Notes: a model not told the origin generated them from the sequence alone. A stretch of DNA of 64,000 bases from AC-69 sp044867345 (GCA_044867345.1 JBIOUU010000186.1:1-64000), one strand, 5' to 3'. Positions 41,082-50,402 are shown, counted from the first letter of the stretch. A program made the numbers and translations.

Positions 41082-41948
41082 TCAGCCGGTGGCGGCCTTC
41101 TTCCGCGGCGCGGCGGCCTTCTTGGCCGCGGTCTTCTTGGCCCCTGACTTGGCCTTCGGGCGCGCGCCGGGTGTCTTCTTCTTCGCCGCCTCGACGGAGG
41201 CCTTCAGGGCGTCCATGAGGTCGACGACCCGAGCCGGCGCGGCCTCCGGCGCGACCTCGATCTCCTCGCCGGCGATCTTCTTCTCCACGAGCTCGAGGAG
41301 CGCCTCACGGTACTCGTCCTTGTACGCGGCCGGGTTCCACGGCTCCGTCAGGTTGTCGATGAGGGCCTTGGCCATCTCGACCTCCTGTGGCCGAACCTTG
41401 GCGCCGGTGTGGACCGTCTCGAACTCGGCGGCCCGGATCTCGTCCGGCCAGTACATGGTCTCCAGGACGAACACGTCGCCGTCGAACCGCAGGGCGGCCA
41501 GGTGCTCCTTGTCGCGGAACGAGACCTTGGCGATGCCGACCTTGCTCTCCTCGGACAAGGCCGTGCGGAGGAGCGCGTAGGCCTTCGCGCCCGTCTCATC
41601 GGGAATCAGGTAGTAGGACTTCTTGTACAGGATGGGGTCGATCTCCTCGAGCTCCACGAACTGCTGGATGTCGATGGACCGGCTGGACTCCAGGGGCACC
41701 TTCTCCATGTCATCGTCGGTGAGCACCACGTAGTGGCCCTTCTCGTACTCGAACCCCTTGACGATGTGCTCGAACGAGACCTCCTGGCCGTCGATCTCGC
41801 ACACCCGCTTGTAGCGGATCCGGCCGCTGTCCTCGTCGTGGAGCTGGTTGAACTTCAGCGACCTCTCCTCGGTCGCGGGGAACACCGCGACCGGGATGGT
41901 CACCAGGCCGAAGGAGATGGCCCCTTTCCACATGGCTCTGGGTGGCAT
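41082..41948 (-). CDS. ku: Non-homologous end-joining protein Ku
   Basis: A 288-residue bacterial Ku homodimer subunit that rings DNA ends and recruits LigD. M-W-K-G-A-I-S-F-G-L-V-T-I-P-V near the start is the family signature; the bridge and core follow. Residues ~255-288 form a Lys/Ala-rich extended tail (K-K-T-A-A-K-K-A-A-A), known in relatives to help DNA binding. ATG with GGAGG eight bases upstream. Divergent from ligD across 76 bases, so the two could be co-controlled. Confidence 0.95.
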   Translation of the reverse strand: MPPRAMWKGAISFGLVTIPVAVFPATEERSLKFNQLHDEDSGRIRYKRVCEIDGQEVSFEHIVKGFEYEKGHYVVLTDDDMEKVPLESSRSIDIQQFVELEEIDPILYKKSYYLIPDETGAKAYALLRTALSEESKVGIAKVSFRDKEHLAALRFDGDVFVLETMYWPDEIRAAEFETVHTGAKVRPQEVEMAKALIDNLTEPWNPAAYKDEYREALLELVEKKIAGEEIEVAPEAAPARVVDLMDALKASVEAAKKKTPGARPKAKSGAKKTAAKKAAAPRKKAATG

Positions 41949-41986
41949 CGCGTACCTCCAGGGACGGTCGGTTCCAAGGACCACGG

Positions 41987-41992
41987 ATTCTA
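41987..41992 (-). promoter_or_regulatory. Putative -10 of ku
   Basis: TAGAAT on the minus strand, 38 bases before the ku ATG. It lies 21 bases from the ligD -10 on the other strand, giving a compact divergent promoter. Confidence 0.4.
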
Positions 41993-42012
41993 GCGGTCCC
42001 ACCCAGTCGTTT

Positions 42013-42018
42013 TACCAT
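42013..42018 (+). promoter_or_regulatory. -10 element of leaderless ligD
   Basis: TACCAT six bases before the ligD ATG; no ribosome-binding site. Confidence 0.5.
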
Positions 42019-42024
42019 CGGGGG

Positions 42025-44604
42025 ATGACGCCGGCGAAGAAACGTGCCTCGGGGCCACCGTTCACGATCAAGTTCCCAGCTTCCCTACCCGCCGAACAGC
42101 GCGGGGAGGCCTGGTGGATGCAGGCCGACGGGCGGGAGCTCCGGCTGTCCAACCTGGACAAGGTGTTCTGGCCCGAGGAGGGGTACACGAAGGGCGACGT
42201 CATCGCCTACTACTTGAACGTCGCGGACTTGATCCTGCCGCACCTCCTCGAGCGGCCCCTGACGATGAAGCGGATGCCCGACGGGATCGCCGGCCCGTTC
42301 TTCTACGAGAAGAGCGCGCCCTCGCATACGCCGGACTGGCTTCCCCGGTGCCCCGTCGAGAGCGAGGAGGCGAAGACCGGGATCATCGACTATCTGATGG
42401 TCGAGGACACGGCCGGGGTTCTGTTCATCGCCAACCTCGGATGCATCGAGTTCCACCCCCTGCATTCGCGGTGCCGGTCGATCGAATCGCCCGACTACCT
42501 GTTCTTCGACCTGGATCCGTTCCCACCGATCACTTTCGACGACGTCCTCGCGGTGGCGATGCATGTGAAGGCGTCCCTCGATGCGCTGGGCCTGGTGGGC
42601 TACCCGAAGACGAGCGGAGCGACGGGGATGCAGATCTACGTGCCGGTCGAGCCGGGCTACTCCTACGAGCAGGTCCGCGAGTTCGTCGGCGCTGTGGGCA
42701 GGATGATCGAGCGGGCCGACCGGGACCGGGTGACGATGGCCTGGCAGGTGTCGAAGCGCTCCGGGAAGGTCTTCATCGACCACAACATGAACCGGGCCGG
42801 AGCGAACATCTCCGCCGCGTACTCGCTCCGGCCCGAGGCAGGGGCCACGGTCTCCACCCCGCTCACGTGGGACGAGGTGAAGAAGGGCGTCACGCCGCAG
42901 CAGTTCACGATCCAGACGGTGTGGAAGCGGTTCGCGAAGGTCGGGGACCTGTTCGACGGGGTCCGGACCAAGCCGCAGGCCCTCGGCTCCGCGCTGGAGG
43001 CCATGGGGCTCCCGCCGGAGAAGGCGCTGGCCCCGAAATCCGCGAAGGCGACCACCAAAGCCGCGAAGGAGCCGACGAGGGGCGCCAAGAGGTCGAACCC
43101 GGCGAATCCCCGGACCAGCGAGGAGGTCATCGCCGAGTCGAAGGACCCGAAGCTGGCCGAGTACCTCCGCAAGCGAGACTTCGAGGGCACGCCCGAGCCC
43201 GCTCCCGGCGCGTCGAAGGGCACGGGCAACTCGTTCGTGATCCAGAAGCACCGGGCCACCCGGCTCCACTACGACCTCCGCCTGGAGAAGGACGGCGCGC
43301 TACCCTCCTGGGCCGTGCCCCGGGGCCTTCCGATCGCGTTCGGCGACAAGCGGCTGGCCGTTCGGACCGAGGACCACCCGCTCGAGTACGGCAGTTTCGA
43401 GGGCACGATCCCCGAAGGCCATTACGGCGCCGGCGAGGTCCGCATCTTCGACAACGGCACGTACGAGCCCATCGAATGGACGGAGAAGAAGGTGAGCTTC
43501 CGTCTCCACGGGCGCCGGTACCGCGGCCTCGAGTACCACCTGGTGAAGACTCGCACCGACTGGCTGATCTTCCTGGCCAGCCACCAGGATGCGCCGCTCA
43601 TCGCCCAGCCGCCGCCGCTCCAGCCCATGCTGGCGGAAGGCGGCCATCAGCCGTTCGACGATCCCAAGTGGCGGTTCGAGCCCAAGCTGGACGGGATCAG
43701 GGCGCTCGCCTTCCTCACGACGGACCTCACGCGGCCGATCACGCGACGGGGCCGCGACGTCACGACGCAGTATCCGGAGCTGCACATGATCCACGAGCTG
43801 GTGGACCAGGTGAACGCGGTGATGGATGGCGAGATCGTGGCCTTCGACGAGGACGGGAAGAACTCCTTCGAAGCCCTCCAGCAGCGGATGAACCTGGCGA
43901 ACGAGCGGGAGATCAAGCGGATCGCCAAGCAGATCCCGGTGGCGCTCGTGGCGTTCGACCTCCTGTGGCTGGATGGCCGGAACCTCACGGAACAGCCGTT
44001 GGACGAACGCCGGGAACTGCTCCAGGCCGTGGTGGAGGAGGACGAACGGCTCCAGCTCGTCACCTTCGTCGAGGGCGAGGGGAAGCAGCTGGTCGAGGCG
44101 GCGCGGTCGCACGGCCTGGAGGGCGTGGTGGCCAAACGCCACCGCTCGAAGTACTTCCCCGGCCGGCGCTCGCCCGACTGGAGGAAGATCAAGCTCACGA
44201 ACACCCAGGACTGCGTGGTGCTGGGATGGACGCCGGGCCAGGGCGGGCGCGCCGGGACGTTCGGAGCCCTCCTGGTCGGGGCCTACGACGACGGGAAGCT
44301 CCGGTGGATCGGCCAGGTGGGCACGGGGTTCACCGACAAGATGCTGGCCACGGTGATGGAGCTGCTCTCGCCGCTCGTGACGAAGGAACCGCCCACCGAC
44401 GACCCCGAGCTCAAGGCGATCAAGGGCGCGACGTTCGTCCGCCCCGAGATCGTGTGCGAGGTCGAGTACCTGGAGATCACCAGGAGCACGAAGAAGATGC
44501 GAGCCCCCTCGTTCAAGGGCTTGCGGACGGACAAGGCGCCCGAGGACTGCATCCTCGAGCCGCCGGCGGTCAGCCGAGCGTCAGGAAGGCGTTCAGCAGG
44601 ATGA
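42025..44604 (+). CDS. ligD: Multifunctional NHEJ DNA ligase LigD (Pol-PE-Lig)
   Basis: An 859-residue ATP-dependent ligase. Order of domains as in Mycobacterium: polymerase/primase domain (~15-300, with Y-L-F-F-D-L-D-P-F carrying catalytic Asp residues), a Lys-rich linker (~330-375), 3'-phosphoesterase (~385-545, H-R-A-T-R-L-H-Y-D-L-R-L and G-H-Y-G-A-G-E-V), then ligase with adenylated Lys554 in E-P-K-L-D-G-I-R-A and a C-terminal OB fold. It processes and seals double-strand breaks held by Ku, encoded divergently. The stop overlaps the convergent membrane protein gene by 35 bases. Confidence 0.96.
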   Translation: MTPAKKRASGPPFTIKFPASLPAEQRGEAWWMQADGRELRLSNLDKVFWPEEGYTKGDVIAYYLNVADLILPHLLERPLTMKRMPDGIAGPFFYEKSAPSHTPDWLPRCPVESEEAKTGIIDYLMVEDTAGVLFIANLGCIEFHPLHSRCRSIESPDYLFFDLDPFPPITFDDVLAVAMHVKASLDALGLVGYPKTSGATGMQIYVPVEPGYSYEQVREFVGAVGRMIERADRDRVTMAWQVSKRSGKVFIDHNMNRAGANISAAYSLRPEAGATVSTPLTWDEVKKGVTPQQFTIQTVWKRFAKVGDLFDGVRTKPQALGSALEAMGLPPEKALAPKSAKATTKAAKEPTRGAKRSNPANPRTSEEVIAESKDPKLAEYLRKRDFEGTPEPAPGASKGTGNSFVIQKHRATRLHYDLRLEKDGALPSWAVPRGLPIAFGDKRLAVRTEDHPLEYGSFEGTIPEGHYGAGEVRIFDNGTYEPIEWTEKKVSFRLHGRRYRGLEYHLVKTRTDWLIFLASHQDAPLIAQPPPLQPMLAEGGHQPFDDPKWRFEPKLDGIRALAFLTTDLTRPITRRGRDVTTQYPELHMIHELVDQVNAVMDGEIVAFDEDGKNSFEALQQRMNLANEREIKRIAKQIPVALVAFDLLWLDGRNLTEQPLDERRELLQAVVEEDERLQLVTFVEGEGKQLVEAARSHGLEGVVAKRHRSKYFPGRRSPDWRKIKLTNTQDCVVLGWTPGQGGRAGTFGALLVGAYDDGKLRWIGQVGTGFTDKMLATVMELLSPLVTKEPPTDDPELKAIKGATFVRPEIVCEVEYLEITRSTKKMRAPSFKGLRTDKAPEDCILEPPAVSRASGRRSAG

Positions 44605-44929
44605 CGGCCACGACCGCCGCGACCACCACGAGAACCGAACCGGCGATGACCCCGGTCCAGGCCATCCAGGCCCGGCGAGGACGTGTCCGGCCGGCGAGGC
44701 CTGCGAACAGCGCGAGCAGGCCGAAGCCGGGAACCGAGCCATACAGTGCCGAGGCCGCCGCGTCGGGGAGTGAGTCGAGGAACGGCGCGCCGGACGTGCC
44801 GGCGACGATCAGGCCCACGGCCACGAGTCCGAGCACGGCGAACGCGAGCGAGGCGACGGCCCACGGGTTGCCCTCGTCGTCCTGGGTCCCGGCCCACCGG
44901 TCGCTCCGCCGCGGCGCCTCGATCCCCAT
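44570..44929 (-). CDS. Membrane protein, DUF4190-like
   Basis: A 119-residue protein with a hydrophilic N-terminus (~24 residues), helices at about 26-45 and 66-82, and a long hydrophobic C-terminal helix (92-117). The N-P-W-A-V-A-S-L-A-F-A-V-L-G-L opening resembles DUF4190-type proteins. Function unknown. The 3' end lies inside ligD on the opposite strand. ATG preferred over a TTG one codon earlier. Confidence 0.65.
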   Translation of the reverse strand: MGIEAPRRSDRWAGTQDDEGNPWAVASLAFAVLGLVAVGLIVAGTSGAPFLDSLPDAAASALYGSVPGFGLLALFAGLAGRTRPRRAWMAWTGVIAGSVLVVVAAVVAVILLNAFLTLG

Positions 44930-44971
44930 CAAGCCAACTTCTCCGGGCCGCCGGTCGGGCGGCTCACGTGA

Positions 44972-45490
44972 TCAGAACGGTTCGTAGCCCGCCCGAACGA
45001 GGAGCGAACGGACCTCCCGCTCGTCGATCCCCCGAGCCAGGAGCTCTTTGTACAGGCGGAGCGCCGCGAGGGATCGGCCGCACCTCGGGCAGAATTGGAA
45101 ATCCTGTTCGCACGGCGTCTCGCACCACGGGCAGCGCGTGATCTGGATCTGACGGTCGGGTTGCAGGCCGGTGTCGGTGAGGGCATCGATGTAGCCCTTG
45201 CCGTAGTCCCACTGGATGTACTCGTCCTCGTGGACCTCGAAGGCCGGCTCGTGCATCCGCGGCTCGCCGGTCCTCAGCATGTGCTCGAGGTTCTCCCGGA
45301 GCAGGTCCCATTCGTAGAAGTGGTTCTCGCCGCAATCGGGACAGGCGATGACCACGCCCTTCACCCCCTGGGGGCCGAAGATCTCTCGCATGCCGTGCAG
45401 GTCATCGAGGTCCGCGCGGACGTTGTTCGCCTCGTCGGGATCGAGGCTGGGCGGGGCCTCGTCCCCCGGGTCGGCCGGTTCCTCCATCAT
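44972..45490 (-). CDS. DUF5319-like protein with zinc ribbons
   Basis: A 172-residue acidic protein. Residues ~28-100 match the actinobacterial DUF5319 family (D-L-x-x-M-R-E-I-F-G-P-Q-G-V-K-G-V-V-I-A-C-P-D-C-G-E-N-H-F-Y-E-W-D-L-L), which itself has a CxxC pair. The C-terminal third adds C-P-W-C-E-T-P-C and C-P-R-C-G zinc-ribbon motifs. Function unknown. ATG overlaps the stop of the upstream PIG-L gene as ATGA. Confidence 0.78.
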   Translation of the reverse strand: MMEEPADPGDEAPPSLDPDEANNVRADLDDLHGMREIFGPQGVKGVVIACPDCGENHFYEWDLLRENLEHMLRTGEPRMHEPAFEVHEDEYIQWDYGKGYIDALTDTGLQPDRQIQITRCPWCETPCEQDFQFCPRCGRSLAALRLYKELLARGIDEREVRSLLVRAGYEPF

Positions 45491-46200
45491 CGTTCCTCTG
45501 CCTCTTCCTCTTCCTTCAGGGAGAACGCCAGGAACCCCTCCGCGTACTCCACCCCGCCCTTCTCGCCGAGCTCCTTCGCCCGGTCCCGGACCCACTGGAG
45601 GTCGTCTTCGACCCCCTGGGACCGGTGCTTCGTCAGGGCCTCAACCTTCGCGTCGATCGTCTTGGTGATGTCCACGTACGTATCGGGCTCCTCGGTGGAC
45701 AACCAAAGGTTCGGGACCTCGTAGGGCTCGAACCCCGCCTCCAGGAGCTCGGGGAACTGGGGTCGGGATGGGGCGTCGGGCATGACGGCGCACAGCGCGA
45801 GCTCCCCCGCGGCCCGATGGTCGGCATGGTTGATGTACCGCCGGCCGAACCACAGCCTCGAGGGGTCGGGAGCGACCAGCACCTCCGGCCGGAGCCGGCG
45901 GACCTCGCGGGTCACGGCCATCCGGGTCTCCAGGTTCACCTCGAGCATCCCGTCGGGGAAGTCCAGGAAGGTCACCGTCCTGACGCCGAGGACCCGCGCC
46001 GCCTCGTCCTGTTCGGGCTTGCGGATCCCCGAGATCTGCTCCCTGGTCATGCCCGGCTCGTTCGAGCCGGCCGACCCGTCGGTGACGACCACGTAATGGA
46101 CCTCGGTCCCGTTGCGCGCCCATGCGGCGACGGTCCCGCCGCACATGTACTCGGCATCGTCGGGATGGGCGAACAGCACCAGCGCGCTTGCGAACCCCAC
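45487..46200 (-). CDS. PIG-L family deacetylase (second copy)
   Basis: A 237-residue zinc deacetylase with A-H-P-D-D-A-E near residue 11, T-D-G-S-A-G-S-N-E-P, and the third ligand in N-H-A-D-H-R near residue 123. Distinct from the copy at 6975-7688 (Ala replaces the usual middle acidic context, and the C-terminus is Glu-rich). Substrate unknown; mycothiol-related or glycolipid amides are possible. GTG at 46200 is proposed because TAGGCT lies seven bases before it; an ATG two codons earlier is the alternative. Confidence 0.88.
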   Translation of the reverse strand: MGFASALVLFAHPDDAEYMCGGTVAAWARNGTEVHYVVVTDGSAGSNEPGMTREQISGIRKPEQDEAARVLGVRTVTFLDFPDGMLEVNLETRMAVTREVRRLRPEVLVAPDPSRLWFGRRYINHADHRAAGELALCAVMPDAPSRPQFPELLEAGFEPYEVPNLWLSTEEPDTYVDITKTIDAKVEALTKHRSQGVEDDLQWVRDRAKELGEKGGVEYAEGFLAFSLKEEEEAEER

Positions 46201-46207
46201 GAGCATG

Positions 46208-46213
46208 AGCCTA
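46208..46213 (-). promoter_or_regulatory. -10 element of leaderless PIG-L gene
   Basis: TAGGCT on the minus strand, seven bases before GTG 46200. It is only one base from the alternative ATG at 46206, which argues against that ATG. Confidence 0.4.
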
Positions 46214-46246
46214 CTGGACCCCGCCCTCAGCAGGCAGACTGGCGGA

Positions 46247-46636
46247 GTGGGGGATCAGGGCGAGGATGGCGGAGCGCCGCCGGGCCGGGACCAGGGACTG
46301 AAGGACGAGTACCCCCAGACGTCCGGATTGGCCGCGACGGCCGGCGCCGGAGCGGCGTGGGGGTTCCTCGGCTACACCGTCCTGTGGCAGGGCGTCCCGT
46401 TCGGCGTGAACCGGCGGTTCGTCGAGACTGTGGTCGGCACGCTCGTGCTGTTCCCCGTTCGAACCGTCCTGTGGGGCGTGCACCTCGGCGAGCGGATGGC
46501 GGGCCGGCCGTTCGACTTCGCCGACGACAACTGGTGGATCGGCGTGGCGGCCGCCGTGGTCGGCGGGGCCATCGGCGCCCTCGCGTTCATCGCGGTCCGG
46601 TCCGGCGTCCGGGCCATCCGCGCGTTACGGTCCTGA
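46247..46636 (+). CDS. Membrane protein, unknown function
   Basis: A 129-residue protein: ~28 hydrophilic residues, then helices near 32-50, 60-80 and 96-118 and a basic C-terminus. No family recognised. GTG at 46247 is chosen since CAGACT lies six bases upstream and an ATG at 46205 would overlap the start of the divergent PIG-L gene; the assignment is tentative. Confidence 0.6.
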   Translation: MGDQGEDGGAPPGRDQGLKDEYPQTSGLAATAGAGAAWGFLGYTVLWQGVPFGVNRRFVETVVGTLVLFPVRTVLWGVHLGERMAGRPFDFADDNWWIGVAAAVVGGAIGALAFIAVRSGVRAIRALRS

Positions 46637-46661
46637 CGGACGACGGGCGCTCGGCGAGGGC

Positions 46662-47204
46662 CTAGGACCCGTAACCGCCGTATCCGCCGCCACCGCTGCC
46701 GGACGAACCACCGCTCCCCGCACCCGACGTGCTGGTGCCCGACGCCGAGACCGCGAACCACACGCCCTGGATCCCCTGTCCGGTCGCCTGGCCCGACGCC
46801 GAGTCGCCCGAGTACGTGTACAGGGGCATGCCGTTGATCGTGAGTTGCGTGGTGCCGTCTGGGCGCATGATCGTGCCGAACGTCCCTTTGATCATCCCCG
46901 TGTCCTGCGGGAGCGAGCCCGTCACGAGCACCGGCGGCCAGAACGACGCGCACCCTCCCGTGCATACGATCTTGGTGCCCGTTTCCTTCGTGTTGTGGTA
47001 CAGCGTCAGGCCGGCGCCGTTCGCAAGGACCGTCCCGATGCCGGAGACCGAGTCCGTCTGCACCGACAACGCCGTTCCCGACGGCGAGGGGGAGCCGCCC
47101 CCCGACGACGTGCTGCCACTGCTACGGCCGCACGCGGCCAGGAGCAGAGCAGTGAGAGCGATCACGGCCAGACCCGGGCGTCGCCTTCCGTATCGGAGCC
47201 TCAT
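46662..47204 (-). CDS. COG4315-like secreted repeat lipoprotein
   Basis: A 180-residue lipoprotein. Signal peptide with lipobox L-A-A-C at residues ~21-24, a Ser/Gly-rich spacer, then two copies of the COG4315-type secreted repeat with the Y-x-F/W/Y-x-x-D-like motif (L-Y-H-N-T-K-E and P-L-Y-T-Y-S-G-D) and a Cys pair in C-T-G-G-C-A-S-F-W-P-P. The C-terminus is Gly/Ser/Tyr-rich. Relatives are exported and of unknown function. ATG with GGAGG eight bases upstream. Confidence 0.88.
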   Translation of the reverse strand: MRLRYGRRRPGLAVIALTALLLAACGRSSGSTSSGGGSPSPSGTALSVQTDSVSGIGTVLANGAGLTLYHNTKETGTKIVCTGGCASFWPPVLVTGSLPQDTGMIKGTFGTIMRPDGTTQLTINGMPLYTYSGDSASGQATGQGIQGVWFAVSASGTSTSGAGSGGSSGSGGGGYGGYGS

Positions 47205-47285
47205 CACACACACCTCCTGCGTTTGGACGGTACCCGGGAGGTGTACGGCCGAACGCGGGACACGGCTTCGTTCCCACGGAGACTT

Positions 47286-48710
47286 CTACGACTTCGGCAC
47301 AGCGTGGTACCGGGACGCGATCGTCGCCTCGATGGCCTGGCCCTGCGCCAGCACGCTCGACGGTGAGGGCCCTCCGGGCGTCGACCGGGCCCGGACCGAT
47401 CGGTCGGGATCGAGGAGCGAAGCGCCCTCGGGCAGTCCGAGGTCGCGCCACTCGTCGGGTCCAAGGGATCGGAGCGAACGGTGCTCGGCGTCGAGTCGTT
47501 TCAGCAGCTCGCCGATACGCCGATGGGCCAGGCGGAACGGCACGCCGGCCCGGACCAGGTCCTCAGCCAGGTCGGTCGCATAGAGGGCCTCGGCCTCAGC
47601 GGCCTCCCGCATGGCGGCCTCGTCGAAGCGCAGCGTCTCGACGCACCCGGCCAACGCTCCGAGGGTCGCCTCCACCGTGTCCGCCGCGTCGAACGCCGGG
47701 CCCTTGTCCTCCTGGAGATCACGGTGGTAGCCGAGGGGCAGGCCGGCGAGCATCGACGCCAACGCGACGACGTTGCCGCCCAACCGTGCCGCCTTGGCCC
47801 GGACGAGCTCGGCCACGTCGGGATTCCGCTTCTGGGGCATCATGCTCGACCCGGTGGCGTAGGCGTCGTCGATCGACGCCCACCCCGACGACTCGTCGGT
47901 CCACCGGAGGAGATCGGCGGCCAGCCGAGACAGGTGCGTTCCGAGGATGGCCGCGTCGGCCACGAACTCCTGAACGAAGTCCCGGTCGGACACCGCGTCG
48001 ATCGAGTTTTCGAAGACGCGGTCGAGGCCGAGGCGGGCCGCCGTCGTCTCCGGATCCAGTCCGAGCGTCGAGGTGGCGAGGGCCCCAGCCCCCAGCGCGG
48101 ACACGCTCGCCCTGGCCGCCCACTGGTCGAGACGCTCGAGGTCGCGGAGCAGGGCCCAGGCGTGTGCCAGCAGATGGTGGCCGAGCGTGACGGGCTGCGC
48201 CGCTCGGCCGTGGGTCGTCCCCGGCATGACCGCTTCGGCACGGTCGCGCGCGCTCGCCACGAGCGCCCGGATCAGACGGACGATGCCACGGTCGATCCGC
48301 CGTCGCGCCGCGAGCAGCCACAGCCGAAGGTCCGTGACGACCAGGTCGTTCCGGCTCCGGCCCGCGTGCAGCTTGGCGCCGACGTCGCCCAGGCGGTCCG
48401 TCACTCCCCGTTCGATGGCCGAGTGCACGTCCTCGTCGGCCGGGTGGAACGCGAAGCGACCGGCGGCGATCTCCTCTCCAACCTCGCGAAGCGCCTTCTC
48501 CAGGGCCGCCGCCTCGCCGGCGGAAAGCAGTCCGGCGTCCTCGAGCGCGTGCGCGTGCGCGACGGAGGACTCGACGTCGTGCGGAGCCAGGCGAACGTCG
48601 ACGGACAGGCTCCGCGACAGCGCTGCGGCCTCCCGAGCCGGCGCCGTGCCGAACCGCCCACTCCACAGTGGCTCATCGGTCTCCGAGCCGGGTGCATCCG
48701 GCTGGCTCAT
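47286..48710 (-). CDS. argH: Argininosuccinate lyase
   Basis: A 474-residue ArgH, cleaving argininosuccinate to arginine and fumarate, the last step of arginine synthesis. The superfamily signature S-S-M-M-P-Q-K-R-N-P-D (with the catalytic loop Ser) is present near residue 290, along with T-T-H-G-R-A-A-Q-P-V-T and H-A-G-R-S-R-N-D. Its ATG overlaps the argG stop as ATGA. Last gene of the arg operon. Confidence 0.96.
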   Translation of the reverse strand: MSQPDAPGSETDEPLWSGRFGTAPAREAAALSRSLSVDVRLAPHDVESSVAHAHALEDAGLLSAGEAAALEKALREVGEEIAAGRFAFHPADEDVHSAIERGVTDRLGDVGAKLHAGRSRNDLVVTDLRLWLLAARRRIDRGIVRLIRALVASARDRAEAVMPGTTHGRAAQPVTLGHHLLAHAWALLRDLERLDQWAARASVSALGAGALATSTLGLDPETTAARLGLDRVFENSIDAVSDRDFVQEFVADAAILGTHLSRLAADLLRWTDESSGWASIDDAYATGSSMMPQKRNPDVAELVRAKAARLGGNVVALASMLAGLPLGYHRDLQEDKGPAFDAADTVEATLGALAGCVETLRFDEAAMREAAEAEALYATDLAEDLVRAGVPFRLAHRRIGELLKRLDAEHRSLRSLGPDEWRDLGLPEGASLLDPDRSVRARSTPGGPSPSSVLAQGQAIEATIASRYHAVPKS

Positions 48711-49894
48711 CGACGTCCCTGCCGGGCCGACCACACCTTCAGGGGCATGCCCCACAACCTGATGAAGCCCTCGGCGTGGCGATGGTCGAACGCGTCCTCC
48801 GGTCCGTACGTCGCCAGGCCGACGTCGTAGAGCGAGGCCTCAGAGCGCCTCCCGACCACCGTGCACTCGCCGGGCGAGAACTGAAGCCGAACCTCACCGC
48901 TCACGTGCTCCTGGGTGGACTCGACGAACGCGTCGAGCGCGGCGCGAAGCGGGGAGAACCACAGGCCGTCGTAGACGAGCTCGGCCCACCGTTGTTCGAT
49001 CGCCGGCTTCGCGTGCGCCACCTCGCGTTCGAGGGTCAGATCCTCGAGCGCCCGATGCGCCGAGATGAGGGCCATCGCCCCGGGAACCTCGTAGAGCTCG
49101 CGCGACTTGATCCCGACCCTGCGGTTCTCGATCATGTCCACCCGTCCGAAGCCGTATCGGCCGCCGAGCGCGTCCACGGCACGGACCAGGTCCGGGAGCG
49201 CCGTGAGATCGCCGTCGAGCATGACGGGCACCCCCTGCTCGAAACCCACCGCCGTTTCGGTGGGCTCGGACGGCCGGTCCGAGGTGGCGGCGGTCCGGGC
49301 GAACGCGTCCTCGGGTGGCGCCATCCACGGGTCCTCGAGCGGCCCGCACTCGGCGGTGCGCCCCCACAGGTTCTCATCGATCGAGTACGCAGTCGCCACG
49401 TGGGCGATGGGAATGCCCCACTCGGCGGCCAGGCCGAGGGCCTTCTCCCGGGGGATGCCGGCGTCGCGGATCGGCGCGAGAACCTGGAGGTCGGGGGCCA
49501 GGACGCCGAACGAGACCTCGAACCGCACCTGGTCGTTGCCCTTGCCGGTGCACCCGTGGGCCACGGCATCGGCGCCGACCTCTCGGGCCACCTTCACCAC
49601 CTCGTCGGCGATGAGCGGCCGCGCCAGGGACGACACGAGCGGATACTTCCCTTCATACAGGGCGTTCGCCTTGACCGCCCGGGCAAGGAACTCCCCGGCG
49701 AACCGATCGACGGCCGGGACCACCCGGACCTCGGCCGCGCCGGCCAGGACGCCGCGCTCCCCGATGGCGTCGAAGTCCTCCTGCTGCCCCACGTCAACGG
49801 CGACGGCGAACACCTCGTAGCCCTGCTCGACCAGCCACCGGATCGTGACCGACGTGTCCAGGCCGCCGGAATACGCCAGAACCGCTCGCTTCAT
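48707..49894 (-). CDS. argG: Argininosuccinate synthase
   Basis: A 395-residue ArgG joining citrulline and aspartate with ATP. N-terminal A-Y-S-G-G-L-D-T-S is the N-type ATP pyrophosphatase P-loop; H-G-C-T-G-K-G-N-D-Q-V-R-F-E near residue 115 and S-I-D-E-N-L-W-G are family motifs. ATG preceded by GGAGG. Begins 31 bases after argR, in the same operon. Confidence 0.97.
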   Translation of the reverse strand: MKRAVLAYSGGLDTSVTIRWLVEQGYEVFAVAVDVGQQEDFDAIGERGVLAGAAEVRVVPAVDRFAGEFLARAVKANALYEGKYPLVSSLARPLIADEVVKVAREVGADAVAHGCTGKGNDQVRFEVSFGVLAPDLQVLAPIRDAGIPREKALGLAAEWGIPIAHVATAYSIDENLWGRTAECGPLEDPWMAPPEDAFARTAATSDRPSEPTETAVGFEQGVPVMLDGDLTALPDLVRAVDALGGRYGFGRVDMIENRRVGIKSRELYEVPGAMALISAHRALEDLTLEREVAHAKPAIEQRWAELVYDGLWFSPLRAALDAFVESTQEHVSGEVRLQFSPGECTVVGRRSEASLYDVGLATYGPEDAFDHRHAEGFIRLWGMPLKVWSARQGRR

Positions 49895-49925
49895 CGCTCG
49901 TCCTCCATCGTGTTCGTGGCGCCGG

Positions 49926-50402
49926 TCATCGCTTCTCCATGGCCTTGCGCAACGCTCGTTCCACCGAGCGGGCCGAGACCCCGTCCGCGGGGACGACCAG
50001 GATCGTGTTGTCGCCGGCCACCGTTCCCGCCACCCCGGCCAGGGGGGCGGTGTCGATGGCCTCGGCCAACGCGCTCGCCGCGCCGGGCGGGGTCCGCACG
50101 AGCAGCAGGCGATTCGCGGCGACGAAGGAGAGGGCGAACTCCCGCAGGGCGTGGCGAAGCAAGGTGGCCGGCGCGCTCGAGAGGCCTCGGCCGGGAACGA
50201 CGTAGCGCACGCCCTCCGGATCGTGCACGCGGGCCAGCCCGAGCTCCTCGATGTCGCGGGAGATCGTGGACTGCGTGGCCGGCAGGCCCATTCGGCGCAG
50301 GCGGGCCCGGATCTCCTCCTGCGAGCCCAGCCGCTCCCGCCCGAGGAGCGACAGGATGGCCTGTTGCCGCCGAGCCTTGGTCGCGCCGCCGTTGCGGTTC
50401 AC
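49926..50402 (-). CDS. argR: Arginine repressor
   Basis: A 158-residue ArgR. N-terminal winged helix with T-Q-S-T-I-S-R-D-I-E-E-L-G-L recognition helix; C-terminal hexamerisation/arginine-binding domain with G-T-V-A-G-D-N-T-I-L-V. It would repress the arg operon, probably at the TGCAT repeats upstream of argC. GTG start overlaps the argB stop (GTGA). The argD and argF genes that usually lie between argB and argR are absent. Confidence 0.95.
   Translation of the reverse strand: MNRNGGATKARRQQAILSLLGRERLGSQEEIRARLRRMGLPATQSTISRDIEELGLARVHDPEGVRYVVPGRGLSSAPATLLRHALREFALSFVAANRLLLVRTPPGAASALAEAIDTAPLAGVAGTVAGDNTILVVPADGVSARSVERALRKAMEKR

Noticed and set aside
42114..44987. 957-codon plus-strand frame in a second frame of ligD
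   Set aside because: Arg/Gly/Pro-rich out-of-frame translation of ligD with no family resemblance.
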